Below are positions 1 to 8,062 of a stretch of DNA of 39,404 bases, piece after piece; positions within the stretch are counted from its first letter, which is position 1, and the number at the start of each line of letters is the position of its first letter. The translations under genes were made by a program, and so were the position numbers. The stretch comes from Bacteroidota bacterium (GTDB lineage Bacteria; Bacteroidota; Bacteroidia; Chitinophagales; LD1): assembly GCA_947461105.1 (NCBI GenBank), contig CANHIG010000004.1:1-39404 (forward strand). Direction: 5' to 3'. The notes beneath the pieces were generated by a model. The model had not been told where the DNA came from, did not search any database, and saw only the letters and a list, made by a program, of their open reading frames with translations.

Positions 1-1
1 C

Positions 2-322
2 ACTGTTGCTACTAATCAAACCTATCTTTCTTATCTGAAAGGCACAGACCTCATTCATAAAAGCACCAAGCTCACAAACAGCACCATTATTGAACCTTGC
101 TTTATAGACGAATCGGTAGTATTGGTAAATGCCGTTGTGGGTCCTTATGTATCCATCGGTAAAAACACTACAATCGAAAACAGCATAGTATCAAATTCAA
201 TAATCCAATCAAACACAACCATAAAAAATAAGTTAATTGCACAATCTATGGTTGGAAATAATGTTAGGTTAGTTGGCAAATTTGAAGACCTGAGTATAGG
301 TGATTTCACAACTACTGAATAA
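2..322 (+). CDS. Sugar nucleotidyltransferase, C-terminal part (partial at the left edge)
   Basis: The reading frame is open from the first bases, so only the last 106 residues are visible; the nominal start near position 122 is internal. The visible part shows imperfect hexapeptide periodicity of the left-handed beta-helix type (for example VVGPYVSIGKNTTIENSIV followed by SNSIIQSNTTIKNKLI). Such a helix follows the nucleotidyltransferase domain in bacterial NDP-sugar pyrophosphorylases of the GlmU / glucose-1-phosphate thymidylyltransferase type. The catalytic domain lies outside the window, so the sugar is unknown. The stop codon directly abuts the ATG of the TPR gene, suggesting co-transcription. 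In many Bacteroidota a nucleotidyltransferase precedes the TPR - DUF4292 - EnvC genes found here, which supports the call. An acetyltransferase with the same fold is the main alternative. Confidence 0.7.
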   Translation, partial: TVATNQTYLSYLKGTDLIHKSTKLTNSTIIEPCFIDESVVLVNAVVGPYVSIGKNTTIENSIVSNSIIQSNTTIKNKLIAQSMVGNNVRLVGKFEDLSIGDFTTTE

Positions 323-2059
323 ATGGTAAGACTTTCGAAACATATTTTAATACTGACGCTGACAGCATTTTTGTTTGCTCCGGCTTTCGCACGAAAACCG
401 AAGGACAAGAAAAAAAAATCGGGAGATAACCTCACTCAGGAGCAGATTGACAAAATAACTTCATTACAGCTGGATGCTGAAAAGGCTAAGCTGGTGGAAG
501 ACTTCGATGAAGCAGTTTCGAAATATCGGGAACTGATAAACATTGACAAGAAAAATGCAAACGCTTACTACCAAATCGCAGTTATTGATTTCCAGAAAAA
601 CAAAATAGAGGATGCGCTTTTCGAAGCAGAGGAAGCTGTGAAATATGATGAAAACAACAAATGGTATTTGGAACTTCTTTCTAAGTCACTGGTAAAATCG
701 GGCAAAACAAAAGAGGCAATAAAAGCTTATGAATCTTTGATTCAGAAAAATCCGATGGATGCTGACAACTACTTTGATTTGGCTTTCCTCTATTTGCAAT
801 CTAATCTTCCTTTAAATGCTGTAAAGACCTACGATCAGTTTGAAAAAAATTATGGCGTAGAAGAAAGTGTAATACTTCAAAAAGAAAAAATATACCTCAA
901 GCTCAACATGTTTGATAAAGCGGTAGATGAAATTCAAAAACTGATTGATGCCTATCCGGACGATGTGGAGTACATCAACATGATGGCCGAGCTATACACG
1001 CTGAATGGCAAGAAAGACAAGGCTATTCCTTATTACCAAAAGATTTTGACGATAGACCCCGAAAATGCACAGGCACTTTTATCGCTGGCGGATATCAATG
1101 GAGCAAAGGGCGATACTACTGCCCGAATAGAAGGTATGCGCAAAGTGTTTGCCAACCCAAACATGAATATTGATGCGAAAATCAGAATGCTGTTTCCATT
1201 CATTCAGTATTATGAAATCAGGAAAGAAAAAATAAAAGAAGCTCAGGAACTCAGCCAGATTTTAGTACAGACCCATCCCGATCAATCTAAGGCTTATGCA
1301 ATTAAAGGAGACGTTTTTTACATAGACCAAAAAGATGATACAGCATTGGTAGCCTATCTAAAAGCACTCGAATTACAAAAAGATATTTTCACCGTTTGGC
1401 AACAGGTTTTTGCTATATACAGCAACAAAAGAGAGTGGCAAAAGCTGGAAGCAATGAGCAGTGAAGCACTTGAATATTTCCCGAATCAGGCTATAGTATA
1501 TCTCTACAAAGGCAATGCAGAATATCAATTAAAGCTGTATGAAAAAGCCCTTAAATCATTTACCAAGGGCGAGAAAATGAGTGGTGACAATAATTTCCTG
1601 AGAGCACAGATTTGGGCGAGCATTGGCGATATTCACTATAATCTGAAACAGCATTTACAATCAGACAGTGCTTTTGAACAATCGCTGAAATACAATCCTG
1701 ACAATTCATACACACTGAATAATTACAGCTACTACCTTTCGCTGCGAAAAGCAAATCTGGAAAAGGCAAAACAGATGTCTGCCTACTCCAATAAAATAGA
1801 ACCAGGCAACAGCTCTTTTGAAGATACTTATGCATGGATTCTTTTTGAACTGGGCGATTTTAAAGAAGCAAAAATATGGCAGGAAAAAGCACTGAAAAAT
1901 GACACTGCCAACAGCACCTTACTGGAACACTATGGAGATATTCTCAGCAAACTCGGAGAATCTGAAAAGGCTTTAGAATATTGGAACAAAGCCAAAAAAG
2001 CCGGCTCTGACTCTACATCGCTGGATAAAAAGATAGCCGCAAAAAGCTATGTGGAATAA
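323..2059 (+). CDS. Exported tetratricopeptide-repeat (TPR) protein
   Basis: A 578-residue protein with a signal peptide (basic MVRLSK, a hydrophobic stretch to about residue 22, cleavage near AFA) and then a Lys-rich linker. From about residue 45 to the end it is built of TPR units, recognisable from recurring patterns such as ANAYYQIAVIDFQKNKIEDA, DADNYFDLAFLYLQSNLPL and SLLEHYGDILSKLGESEKA-like helices. TPR superhelices bind protein partners. With its export signal this one should act in the periplasm, possibly as a scaffold. The start codon touches the previous stop, and the 3' end overlaps the DUF4292 gene by 11 bases, so translation of the three is probably coupled. No enzymatic motif is visible and the specific partner is unknown. 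Confidence 0.85.
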   Translation: MVRLSKHILILTLTAFLFAPAFARKPKDKKKKSGDNLTQEQIDKITSLQLDAEKAKLVEDFDEAVSKYRELINIDKKNANAYYQIAVIDFQKNKIEDALFEAEEAVKYDENNKWYLELLSKSLVKSGKTKEAIKAYESLIQKNPMDADNYFDLAFLYLQSNLPLNAVKTYDQFEKNYGVEESVILQKEKIYLKLNMFDKAVDEIQKLIDAYPDDVEYINMMAELYTLNGKKDKAIPYYQKILTIDPENAQALLSLADINGAKGDTTARIEGMRKVFANPNMNIDAKIRMLFPFIQYYEIRKEKIKEAQELSQILVQTHPDQSKAYAIKGDVFYIDQKDDTALVAYLKALELQKDIFTVWQQVFAIYSNKREWQKLEAMSSEALEYFPNQAIVYLYKGNAEYQLKLYEKALKSFTKGEKMSGDNNFLRAQIWASIGDIHYNLKQHLQSDSAFEQSLKYNPDNSYTLNNYSYYLSLRKANLEKAKQMSAYSNKIEPGNSSFEDTYAWILFELGDFKEAKIWQEKALKNDTANSTLLEHYGDILSKLGESEKALEYWNKAKKAGSDSTSLDKKIAAKSYVE

Positions 2060-2798
2060 AACAATCATCTTTCCCGGATTACTGCTTTTGATGCTTTTTT
2101 CTTTCCAATCATGCAAGGAATCTTCATCGAAAAAGAAAATATCCTCTGCAAAAATTAAAAGAGCAGAACTGCCAGATAGCTCATGGAATAAACTATATAA
2201 ATACTATCCTTCTTTTTCTATGAAGGCAAAAGTGGAATATGAGGATAAAATGGCTAACTACTCTTTCATAGCAAATATCCGAATTGCGCATGATAGTTTG
2301 ATTTGGGTTTCATTCACTGGGCCGTTTGGAGTGGAAGTGGCGCGACTGCTCATAGACCGTGACTCAGTAAAAATATGGAATAAGATGAGCGGTGAAAAAT
2401 CTACTCGCCCTATTATGTATCTAAATAAATACCTCCCGTTTAATCCCGATTACTTTCTGCTGGAAGATTTCTTAATGGCCAATCCGCTAAATATTTCCCG
2501 CCAATTTCCATCAAAAGAATCGGACGCTTCATACACTACTTTCAGTCAGGATGACGTTACTGTTTTTATTAGCCACAAGGCTGATATGAAAAACTATACA
2601 CTCGCCAGCCTTTTGTTGAAAGATAAGATGATGAAGCAACAAATGGATATTACTTTTGAAAGCTATAGAAATATTCAGGAAAAACTATTCAGCTGCCAGC
2701 GAACTATCAATATCAAACGAGGTGAGGGAACCATCAACATATCTGCCGACATTTACAAGTATGGCACCGCCTCGTCTCTGGAGTTTCCTTTCTGGTAA
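2049..2798 (+). CDS. DUF4292 lipoprotein, LolB-like
   Basis: A 249-residue predicted lipoprotein. The N-terminus has a hydrophobic segment ending in the lipobox FQSC (Cys22), followed by a Ser/Lys-rich tether. The mature part has alternating beta-strand-like segments; NYSFIANIRIAHDSLIWVSF and GVEVARLLIDRDSVKIWNKM resemble the pattern of DUF4292 and of LolA/LolB-fold proteins, in which an incomplete beta-barrel carries a lipid. Position between an exported TPR protein and an EnvC-like protein is the usual Bacteroidota arrangement of DUF4292. The frame overlaps the TPR gene by 11 bases and the downstream gene by 38 bases. Membership of DUF4292 is judged from sequence pattern and context. A function in lipoprotein or lipid insertion at the outer membrane is inference. 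Confidence 0.75.
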   Translation: MWNKTIIFPGLLLLMLFSFQSCKESSSKKKISSAKIKRAELPDSSWNKLYKYYPSFSMKAKVEYEDKMANYSFIANIRIAHDSLIWVSFTGPFGVEVARLLIDRDSVKIWNKMSGEKSTRPIMYLNKYLPFNPDYFLLEDFLMANPLNISRQFPSKESDASYTTFSQDDVTVFISHKADMKNYTLASLLLKDKMMKQQMDITFESYRNIQEKLFSCQRTINIKRGEGTINISADIYKYGTASSLEFPFW

Positions 2799-4062
2799 AT
2801 TTCTTTTAACCGCATTGTTATGGGCTTCACTTTTTGCAGTGCCTTTCTCGCAGTCTTTTGCCCAAAGCGAAAATGAAATGGAACGCAAAAAAATAAAACT
2901 ACAATCACAGGTAGCCAACCTGAAAAAAGAAATTGCACAAATGGAACAGGCCATTCTTCAAACCTCTAAACAAAAGAAGCTCACCCAAAAACAGGTAGAG
3001 GCACTGAAGCAAAAAATAAAAAACAAAGAAGCTCAAATCGGGAATTATAAAAAGGAAATAACTAATCTGGAGAAAGACATCAAAGCCACCGAAGGCGAAA
3101 TAGTGGTAAAGGAAACACATGTCTCTGAACTCAAGGAAAAATATGCTTACATCATTAGGGAGATATACCAGAATCTCGTTTCAGAAAAAACATCAGAACT
3201 CTTTTTACTCACTGAGGACAAAGCATTCATCACTAATAATTACCTCAGAACCATTTCTAAATACCGTATCAGTCAGGCGAATGAAGTGAAGGGCAAAATT
3301 ATCGAATTAGAAAATAAAAAAAGTCTGTTGGAGGAATCAAAGAAGCAGACTTTAGGGCAGCTGATTGAAGAAAATAAACTAAAGACTAAACTTGCAAAAG
3401 AGAAAGTAAATAAGGATCAGGAAATTGCATCGCTATCAGACAAGGAGAAAAACATAAAAGCACAAATAGAGGCTAAAAACAGAGCATACCAAAAGCTGAA
3501 TGCCAGCATCCAAAAAATCATTGAAGAGCAAATCAAAATCCAACAGCAAAAGGCACTTCAAAACAAACCAAAAACAGCAAGTAAAGCACCGATAGTTACT
3601 TCAAAACCTGAAACCTATCTGAGTCCGCAAGATTTGGCACTTTCAAAAGATTTTGCCTCTAATCAGGGAAAACTTCCCTGGCCTGTGGTGCAAGGGAATG
3701 TGGTGAGCACATTTGGCAGACAGGAACATCCAACCATAAAAAATGTATTTATCGAAAATAACGGCATTGATTTCAAAACAAATTCAGGCGCATCTGCACG
3801 CTCGGTATTTTCAGGAACAGTAATCAGTATTTTTAATCTACCTACTACTCAAACATGCATTATTATCAAACATGGCGAGTATTTCACGGTGTATTCAAAC
3901 ATCCTGAACGCCTCAGTAAAAGTAGGCGATAAGGTAGCCACCAAGCAGGCCATAGGCTCTGTACATACCGATCAATCTGACAATGCCACCAAGCTTCACA
4001 TGGAGCTTTGGAAAGGCAAAGACAAAATAAATCCTTCGCTTTGGCTGGTAGGCGCAAACTAA
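2761..4062 (+). CDS. EnvC-like murein hydrolase activator (degenerate LytM/M23 domain)
   Basis: A 433-residue protein. The frame is open from 2656, but the ATG at 2761 is preferred because it places a good signal peptide first (MAPPRLWSFLSGKF, hydrophobic core, cleavage near SFAQ). It overlaps the DUF4292 gene by 38 bases. After the leader comes about 230 residues of Lys/Glu-rich coiled coil, then a C-terminal LytM (peptidase M23) domain over the last 120 or so residues. Key M23 residues are lost: the HxxxD site reads NNGIDF with no histidine, the HxH site reads KLHMEL with one histidine, and the YAHL segment reads YSNI. Coiled coil plus degenerate LytM is the architecture of EnvC, a non-catalytic activator of N-acetylmuramoyl-L-alanine amidases in daughter-cell separation. 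The call is strong at family level; the amidase partner is not in the window. Confidence 0.87.
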   Translation: MAPPRLWSFLSGKFLLTALLWASLFAVPFSQSFAQSENEMERKKIKLQSQVANLKKEIAQMEQAILQTSKQKKLTQKQVEALKQKIKNKEAQIGNYKKEITNLEKDIKATEGEIVVKETHVSELKEKYAYIIREIYQNLVSEKTSELFLLTEDKAFITNNYLRTISKYRISQANEVKGKIIELENKKSLLEESKKQTLGQLIEENKLKTKLAKEKVNKDQEIASLSDKEKNIKAQIEAKNRAYQKLNASIQKIIEEQIKIQQQKALQNKPKTASKAPIVTSKPETYLSPQDLALSKDFASNQGKLPWPVVQGNVVSTFGRQEHPTIKNVFIENNGIDFKTNSGASARSVFSGTVISIFNLPTTQTCIIIKHGEYFTVYSNILNASVKVGDKVATKQAIGSVHTDQSDNATKLHMELWKGKDKINPSLWLVGAN

Positions 4063-4098
4063 GAAGTGCAAGCTGTTTATAAAAAAAGATAAGTTTCA

Positions 4099-4129
4099 TT
4101 TGCATAGGCGAAGCATAGGACTATATTTG
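4099..4129 (+). promoter_or_regulatory. Bacteroidota-type promoter upstream of gcvH
   Basis: A TTTG element at 4099-4102 is followed after 19 bases by TATATTTG at 4122-4129, an exact match to the Bacteroidota -7 consensus TAnnTTTG with suitable spacing. The gcvH ATG lies 19 bases downstream. It separates gcvH from the envelope operon before it. Confidence 0.65.
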
Positions 4130-4147
4130 TTCAAATTTTAAAATATT

Positions 4148-4528
4148 ATGAATTTCCCTGCAAACCTTAAATACAGCAAAGAACACGAATGGGTACTGGT
4201 AGAAGGCAACACTGCCACAATTGGAATTACGGATTTTGCCCAAAAAGAATTAGGAGACATTGTTTATGTAGACATCAATACCATCGGTGATACAGTGGTA
4301 AAAGACGCAGTTTTCGGAACAGTAGAAGCAGTAAAAACTGTTTCGGATTTGTTTATGCCTGTTGCCGGAAAAGTATTGGAGTTCAACTCAGGACTTGAAG
4401 CCACTCCGGAAGCAGTAAACACCGACCCTTATGGCGCAGGATGGATGATTAAAGCAGAAATTACCAATACCTCTGAACTGGATTCATTGATGGATGCAGA
4501 AGCATATAAAAAACTTATCGGGGCATAA
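4148..4528 (+). CDS. gcvH: Glycine cleavage system H protein
   Basis: A 126-residue protein matching GcvH over its whole length. It carries the lipoyl arm that shuttles the aminomethyl group between the P, T and L proteins of the glycine cleavage complex in the cytoplasm. The lipoylation site is seen in [15 protein letters not shown], with Lys63 as the lipoyl lysine. The N-terminal KYSKEHEWV and the [17 protein letters not shown] segment are family signatures, and length is typical. No other gcv gene is nearby, which is usual in Bacteroidota. It has its own promoter and is followed after only 4 bases by the VanZ-like gene, so the two probably share a transcript. Confidence 0.96.
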   Translation: MNFPANLKYSKEHEWVLVEGNTATIGITDFAQKELGDIVYVDINTIGDTVVKDAVFGTVEAVKTVSDLFMPVAGKVLEFNSGLEATPEAVNTDPYGAGWMIKAEITNTSELDSLMDAEAYKKLIGA

Positions 4529-4532
4529 TTTC

Positions 4533-4895
4533 ATGACCTTAAAAAAATCTTTTTTTTATTTTTTTCCGCCCACCCTGTGGGCGGTTTTTATTTTGGTAAT
4601 ATGCCTGATACCTGCTCGTGAAATACCCTCAGTAGGCTTGTTTCAGGCAGATAAAATAGTTCATATAGCCGTATATTTTATTTTAACATGGCTGTTTTAT
4701 AGTAGTTTTCAAAAAAACAAAATCAATCTATCGCCTTACCACTTTTTCCTGCTCATAACAACTATCATAGGTTATGGCTTCTTCATAGAAATTGCACAGG
4801 AATTATTTACTACAGACAGGCATTTCGACATGTGGGATGCAGTAGCCAATGGCTTAGGTACAGTTTTGTTTATTATTGCAAAACAATTCGTTTGA
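4533..4895 (+). CDS. VanZ-like small membrane protein
   Basis: A 120-residue membrane protein, counted from the ATG at 4533, four bases after the gcvH stop; a longer frame from 4494 would overlap gcvH by 35 bases and add no recognisable sequence. About four hydrophobic segments are visible: TLWAVFILVICLIP, IVHIAVYFILTWLFY, FFLLITTIIGYGFF and the C-terminal GLGTVLFIIA. The motifs DKIVHIAVYF, GFFIEIAQELF and FDMWDAVANGLG are characteristic of the VanZ family of small integral membrane proteins. VanZ is linked to teicoplanin resistance in enterococci, but most homologues have no known role, so no resistance should be inferred. Position downstream of gcvH suggests co-transcription only. Confidence 0.82.
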   Translation: MTLKKSFFYFFPPTLWAVFILVICLIPAREIPSVGLFQADKIVHIAVYFILTWLFYSSFQKNKINLSPYHFFLLITTIIGYGFFIEIAQELFTTDRHFDMWDAVANGLGTVLFIIAKQFV

Positions 4896-4932
4896 GTATC
4901 ACTTTTATAGTTTTTACGTTACATTTAATTCT

Positions 4933-6750
4933 GTGAAAAAAATCATTCTTTTCCTGCTTTCAATTATGATGCTGGGGTCAGCTCCAGTCTTTGCACAAGC
5001 TGGCAGAGATGAGGCTTTGGCAAAAAGCTATTTTGAAAATGCAGAATATGAAAAAGCGCTTGACCTCTACTATTTGCTATGGGAGAAAAATGCGCAACCC
5101 CACTCTTTCTATCAGCAACTTATCAAGTGCTACTTTGCGCTGAACAAAAATGATGATGCTCAAAAAGTCATCGAAAGACAAATTAAAAAGTACAAAGACA
5201 ATCCTATTTATGTGATTGATCTGGGCATTGTGCTGAAAAGAAAAAATGATTTAGAAGGTTCGAAAAGGCAATTTGAAAAAGCAATTAAAGAAACCCGAAC
5301 AACTGATAATGACATCAGGATTGTAGCAAAGTATTTGAAAGATAACAGAGAGCCTGACTATGAAATTGCCACCTTTGAAAAGGGAGCAAAAACAATGAGC
5401 GGAAGAATAGATTACACATCAGATTTGGCGGCTGCATACCTTTCTAAAGGAGATTATCAAAAGTCAGCTAATTACTATCTGAATTATATAGAACAAAATC
5501 CTTTTGAAGCGCAGCGGATTAAAAACACCATGCAGTCCATCACCAGTGGAGATAAACTGCAAAGCGAATTGGAAACACAGCTTTATTCCCGTATTCAGAA
5601 AAATCCCGATAACGAATTTTTCATTGATTTGCTCACCTGGATTTATGTACAAAATAAAGATTTTGAAGGGGCGATCTTGCAAATGAAAGCGCTGGACAAA
5701 AGAAAAAAGGAAGATGGCAACAGGGTGTTGAACATTGCGCGAATGGCGCAGATAGAAGGACACTACGATGATGCTATCGCGGGCTATGAATATGTGACCG
5801 CAAAACAGCCACGCAACTTTTTGTATTTCGAGGCACGCACCGAACAGCTGAAATGCAGAAAAGAAAAAATAGCCAAGACTATCAATTACACCAAGCAAGA
5901 TTTACTGGCACTGAAAAATGACTACCTCTCTTTCATTGATGAAAACGGCAAAAGTCCTCAAACAGCACAATCCATAAAAGAGCTGGCAGATTTGGAAGGT
6001 TTTTATCTGCATGATATTTCATCCGCCATCAGCAGAGCGGAGGAGCTGATAAAGCTGCCGGGAATCAATCAGCAACTTCGCAATCAGGAAAAGCTTTCAT
6101 TAGGCGATTTTTATTTGATTAACGGAGAAATATGGGAGGCAACTTTGCTTTATTCGCAGGTAGATAAACAGGAAAAAGATTCGCCACTAGGCGAAGAAGC
6201 CCGATACAAAAATGCAAAACTCTCTTACTACAAAGGCGATTTTGAATGGGCACAGGAACAGTTGAACATTCTGAAAGCAGCCACCTCCGAAATGATATCG
6301 AATGACGCTATCAACTTGTCTGTTTTCATCATTGATAATCTTGGCATGGACACGGTCTCCATTCCAATGGAATTATTTGCACAGGCAGATCTGCTGTCTT
6401 TTCAAAACAAAGACGATGAAGCCAATAAGCTTTTAGATAGTATCGTTTTTACCTATCCGGGACATGAGCTGTATGATGATATTTTATTTGCCAAATCGCA
6501 GATTCTGATGCGCAAAAAAGAATTTGCAAAAGCTATTACGCTGCTTGAAAATATCATTCAGAGCTACTGCAAAGATTTGAAAGGTGACGATGCCGTTTTC
6601 CTTTTAGCAGAAATCAATGAACGCGAACTGAACAACAAAGAAAAAGCAAAGGAACTTTATCAAAAGCTCATCACTGAATATCCAAACTCGCTGCTGGTAA
6701 TTGAAGCCAGAAAAAGATTCCGTGCCCTGAGAGGCGATAAAATAGACTAA
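4933..6750 (+). CDS. Exported TPR-repeat protein
   Basis: A 605-residue protein of tetratricopeptide-like repeats. I choose the GTG at 4933: it starts directly with a clean signal peptide (MKKIILFLLSIMMLGSAPVFAQ, cleavage after AQ), whereas the in-frame ATG at 4876 would prepend 19 odd residues and overlap the VanZ-like gene. Repeats are visible throughout, for example ARSYFENAEYEKALDLYYLL-type units near residue 30, a YQKSANYYLNYIEQNP unit, and C-terminal units like FAKAITLLENIIQSYCKD and AKELYQKLITEYPNSLLVIE, which resemble YbgF/BamD-type TPRs. It is probably periplasmic or outer-membrane associated and binds protein partners; no catalytic motif is seen. The DUF4286 gene follows after 10 bases, indicating an operon. 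Confidence 0.82.
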   Translation: MKKIILFLLSIMMLGSAPVFAQAGRDEALAKSYFENAEYEKALDLYYLLWEKNAQPHSFYQQLIKCYFALNKNDDAQKVIERQIKKYKDNPIYVIDLGIVLKRKNDLEGSKRQFEKAIKETRTTDNDIRIVAKYLKDNREPDYEIATFEKGAKTMSGRIDYTSDLAAAYLSKGDYQKSANYYLNYIEQNPFEAQRIKNTMQSITSGDKLQSELETQLYSRIQKNPDNEFFIDLLTWIYVQNKDFEGAILQMKALDKRKKEDGNRVLNIARMAQIEGHYDDAIAGYEYVTAKQPRNFLYFEARTEQLKCRKEKIAKTINYTKQDLLALKNDYLSFIDENGKSPQTAQSIKELADLEGFYLHDISSAISRAEELIKLPGINQQLRNQEKLSLGDFYLINGEIWEATLLYSQVDKQEKDSPLGEEARYKNAKLSYYKGDFEWAQEQLNILKAATSEMISNDAINLSVFIIDNLGMDTVSIPMELFAQADLLSFQNKDDEANKLLDSIVFTYPGHELYDDILFAKSQILMRKKEFAKAITLLENIIQSYCKDLKGDDAVFLLAEINERELNNKEKAKELYQKLITEYPNSLLVIEARKRFRALRGDKID

Positions 6751-6760
6751 AACAAAGTAT

Positions 6761-7063
6761 ATGATAATATATAACGTAACGGTAAAAATAGATTTGGATG
6801 TACACGATATTTGGGTGAGATGGATTAAAGAAGACCATATCCCGAGAGTGATGGAAACGGGCTGCTTTACCAATTTCAAAATGTACAGAATACTGGAAGA
6901 AGACCAGACGGACGGCATCAGCTATGCCACACAATACTTTGCTAAAACGCTGAATGACTATTTCGACTACAAAGAAAAATTCGCTCCTACATTGCAAAAA
7001 GAAGTACAGGAAATGTTTCCCGGTAAGTTTGTAGCGCACAGAACGCTTTTGAGAGAAGTATAG
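6761..7063 (+). CDS. DUF4286 family protein
   Basis: A 100-residue cytoplasmic protein with no signal peptide. The pattern MIIYNVTVKIDLDVHDIWVR, then EDHIPRVMETGCFTNFKMYR and SYATQYFAKTLNDYFDYKE, fits DUF4286, a small alpha/beta family common in Bacteroidota that resembles ferredoxin-like dimeric barrels. Function is unknown. It follows the exported TPR gene by 10 bases, a linkage I believe is common in the phylum. Length is normal for the family. No terminator is obvious after the stop. Confidence 0.75.
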   Translation: MIIYNVTVKIDLDVHDIWVRWIKEDHIPRVMETGCFTNFKMYRILEEDQTDGISYATQYFAKTLNDYFDYKEKFAPTLQKEVQEMFPGKFVAHRTLLREV

Positions 7064-7112
7064 ATTTCCTCTAATTTAATTTTGACCAAGTATTCAACTC
7101 TAATTATTGAGT

Positions 7113-7550
7113 TTATAATTTTGCTATATTGGAAATAAATTGCAAGCGAATCTCAAAAGGCATTTTCTCTGGGTTACTATAGCTAATATAATTAATGAAA
7201 ACCCCTTTCGATTCTTCTGTATTAACAGTTATGGGATACTTCCCTTTTTCAAGTGAAGAATACTTATCATTTTGTTTTATTAAATCCGCTATATGCTCAG
7301 GAGTTAAGATTGAAGTATTACTTAGAATTAGTATTTCTCCATTCTTCTTCACATTAATTTGAATTAATTCCTGTACTGAAATTATATCAAAATTGAATGT
7401 GTGTTCAAAGCATGACGCTAGATTGTAATCAATTTTAATTTTAGCAGACGTGTTTAGAGAAACTAAAGACCTTAATTTTTCAAACCAATATGAATCAAAC
7501 TCAATTTGCTTTGAAATATGTTTTCTCTCATTAGTAATCTCTGTTTGCAT
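7113..7550 (-). CDS. Hypothetical protein (orphan)
   Basis: A 145-residue frame starting at ATG 7550. I do not recognise it. It has no signal peptide or membrane segment; it looks soluble with mixed alpha/beta content (QEIIQINVKKNGEILILSN-like strands in the middle). The base composition is more AT-rich than the flanking genes and its strand is opposite to both neighbouring blocks, so it may be a recently acquired or fast-evolving gene. The 5' region (7551-7712) shows no clear promoter. It is long enough and has normal-looking composition, which favours a real gene over chance, but there is no family support. Confidence 0.45.
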   Translation of the reverse strand: MQTEITNERKHISKQIEFDSYWFEKLRSLVSLNTSAKIKIDYNLASCFEHTFNFDIISVQELIQINVKKNGEILILSNTSILTPEHIADLIKQNDKYSSLEKGKYPITVNTEESKGVFINYISYSNPEKMPFEIRLQFISNIAKL

Positions 7551-7712
7551 TTTGTTTATGACAACTGACTTATCAGAACAGATTTTGAAATCAAAGGTTG
7601 TATAATTATTGTTCTTTGAATATTGTTTATAGCGTTCTATTTAACTATCATAGATCCTCTATAACTATTTTAAGGTCATCTGAATTTGTTATTTTATCTG
7701 CTAAATGTATGT

Positions 7713-7937
7713 ATGGCAGTAATTGAGCCACGAAAAATTTCTGGAATTTTATCTTCAGGACAAATCATCATCAACTCTAACTTGGAGCAAACATTCTTGC
7801 TTGCAAGAGGAGAATCTGAAAATATAAATGTTGTAATTTTAGGTAGCGACTGGGCTCGCATTGCATGGAATGATGCGTTCAAATCAGCTAAGCTTGAGAA
7901 AATGGAAGACACAACATTCAATTTTGAAATGCAATAA
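7713..7937 (+). CDS. Hypothetical small protein, possibly a gene remnant
   Basis: A 74-residue frame from ATG 7713 (an in-frame TTG at 7686 would add 9 hydrophobic residues). The sequence begins MAVIEPRKISGILSSGQIII and contains a GSDWARIAWNDAF segment. I cannot assign a family. A strong intrinsic terminator begins 19 bases after its stop, which supports transcription from this side, though that terminator could serve asd instead. A competing antisense frame covers 7694-7942; the plus-strand version has the more protein-like composition. It may be the 3' remnant of a longer gene. Confidence 0.35.
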   Translation: MAVIEPRKISGILSSGQIIINSNLEQTFLLARGESENINVVILGSDWARIAWNDAFKSAKLEKMEDTTFNFEMQ

Positions 7938-7956
7938 TTCAAACAGGTTTCTTAAT

Positions 7957-7987
7957 AAAAAAGCAGCCGCAAAAGGCTGCTTTTTTT
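7957..7987. terminator. Bidirectional intrinsic terminator
   Basis: A perfect GC-rich stem GCAGCC / GGCTGC is extended by an A-run on the left (AAAAAA) and a T-run of seven on the right, with a 6-base loop GCAAAA. Because A and T runs flank both sides it can stop transcription from either strand, ending the small plus-strand gene and the minus-strand asd gene. Confidence 0.88.
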
Positions 7988-8062
7988 ATTATAAATACTG
8001 AAGCTTATAAGTAAGAAAGGAAACGAGAGTAACAACAACTACTCTGGTTTATTAAAGCCGAA

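Noticed and set aside
2656-2760. N-terminal extension of the EnvC-like frame from ATG 2656
   Set aside because: It overlaps the DUF4292 gene by a further 105 bases and would bury the signal peptide 35 residues inside the protein.
7694-7942. Minus-strand frame of 82 codons opposite the small plus-strand gene
   Set aside because: It is a mirror of the plus-strand frame, with less protein-like composition and no supporting signal.
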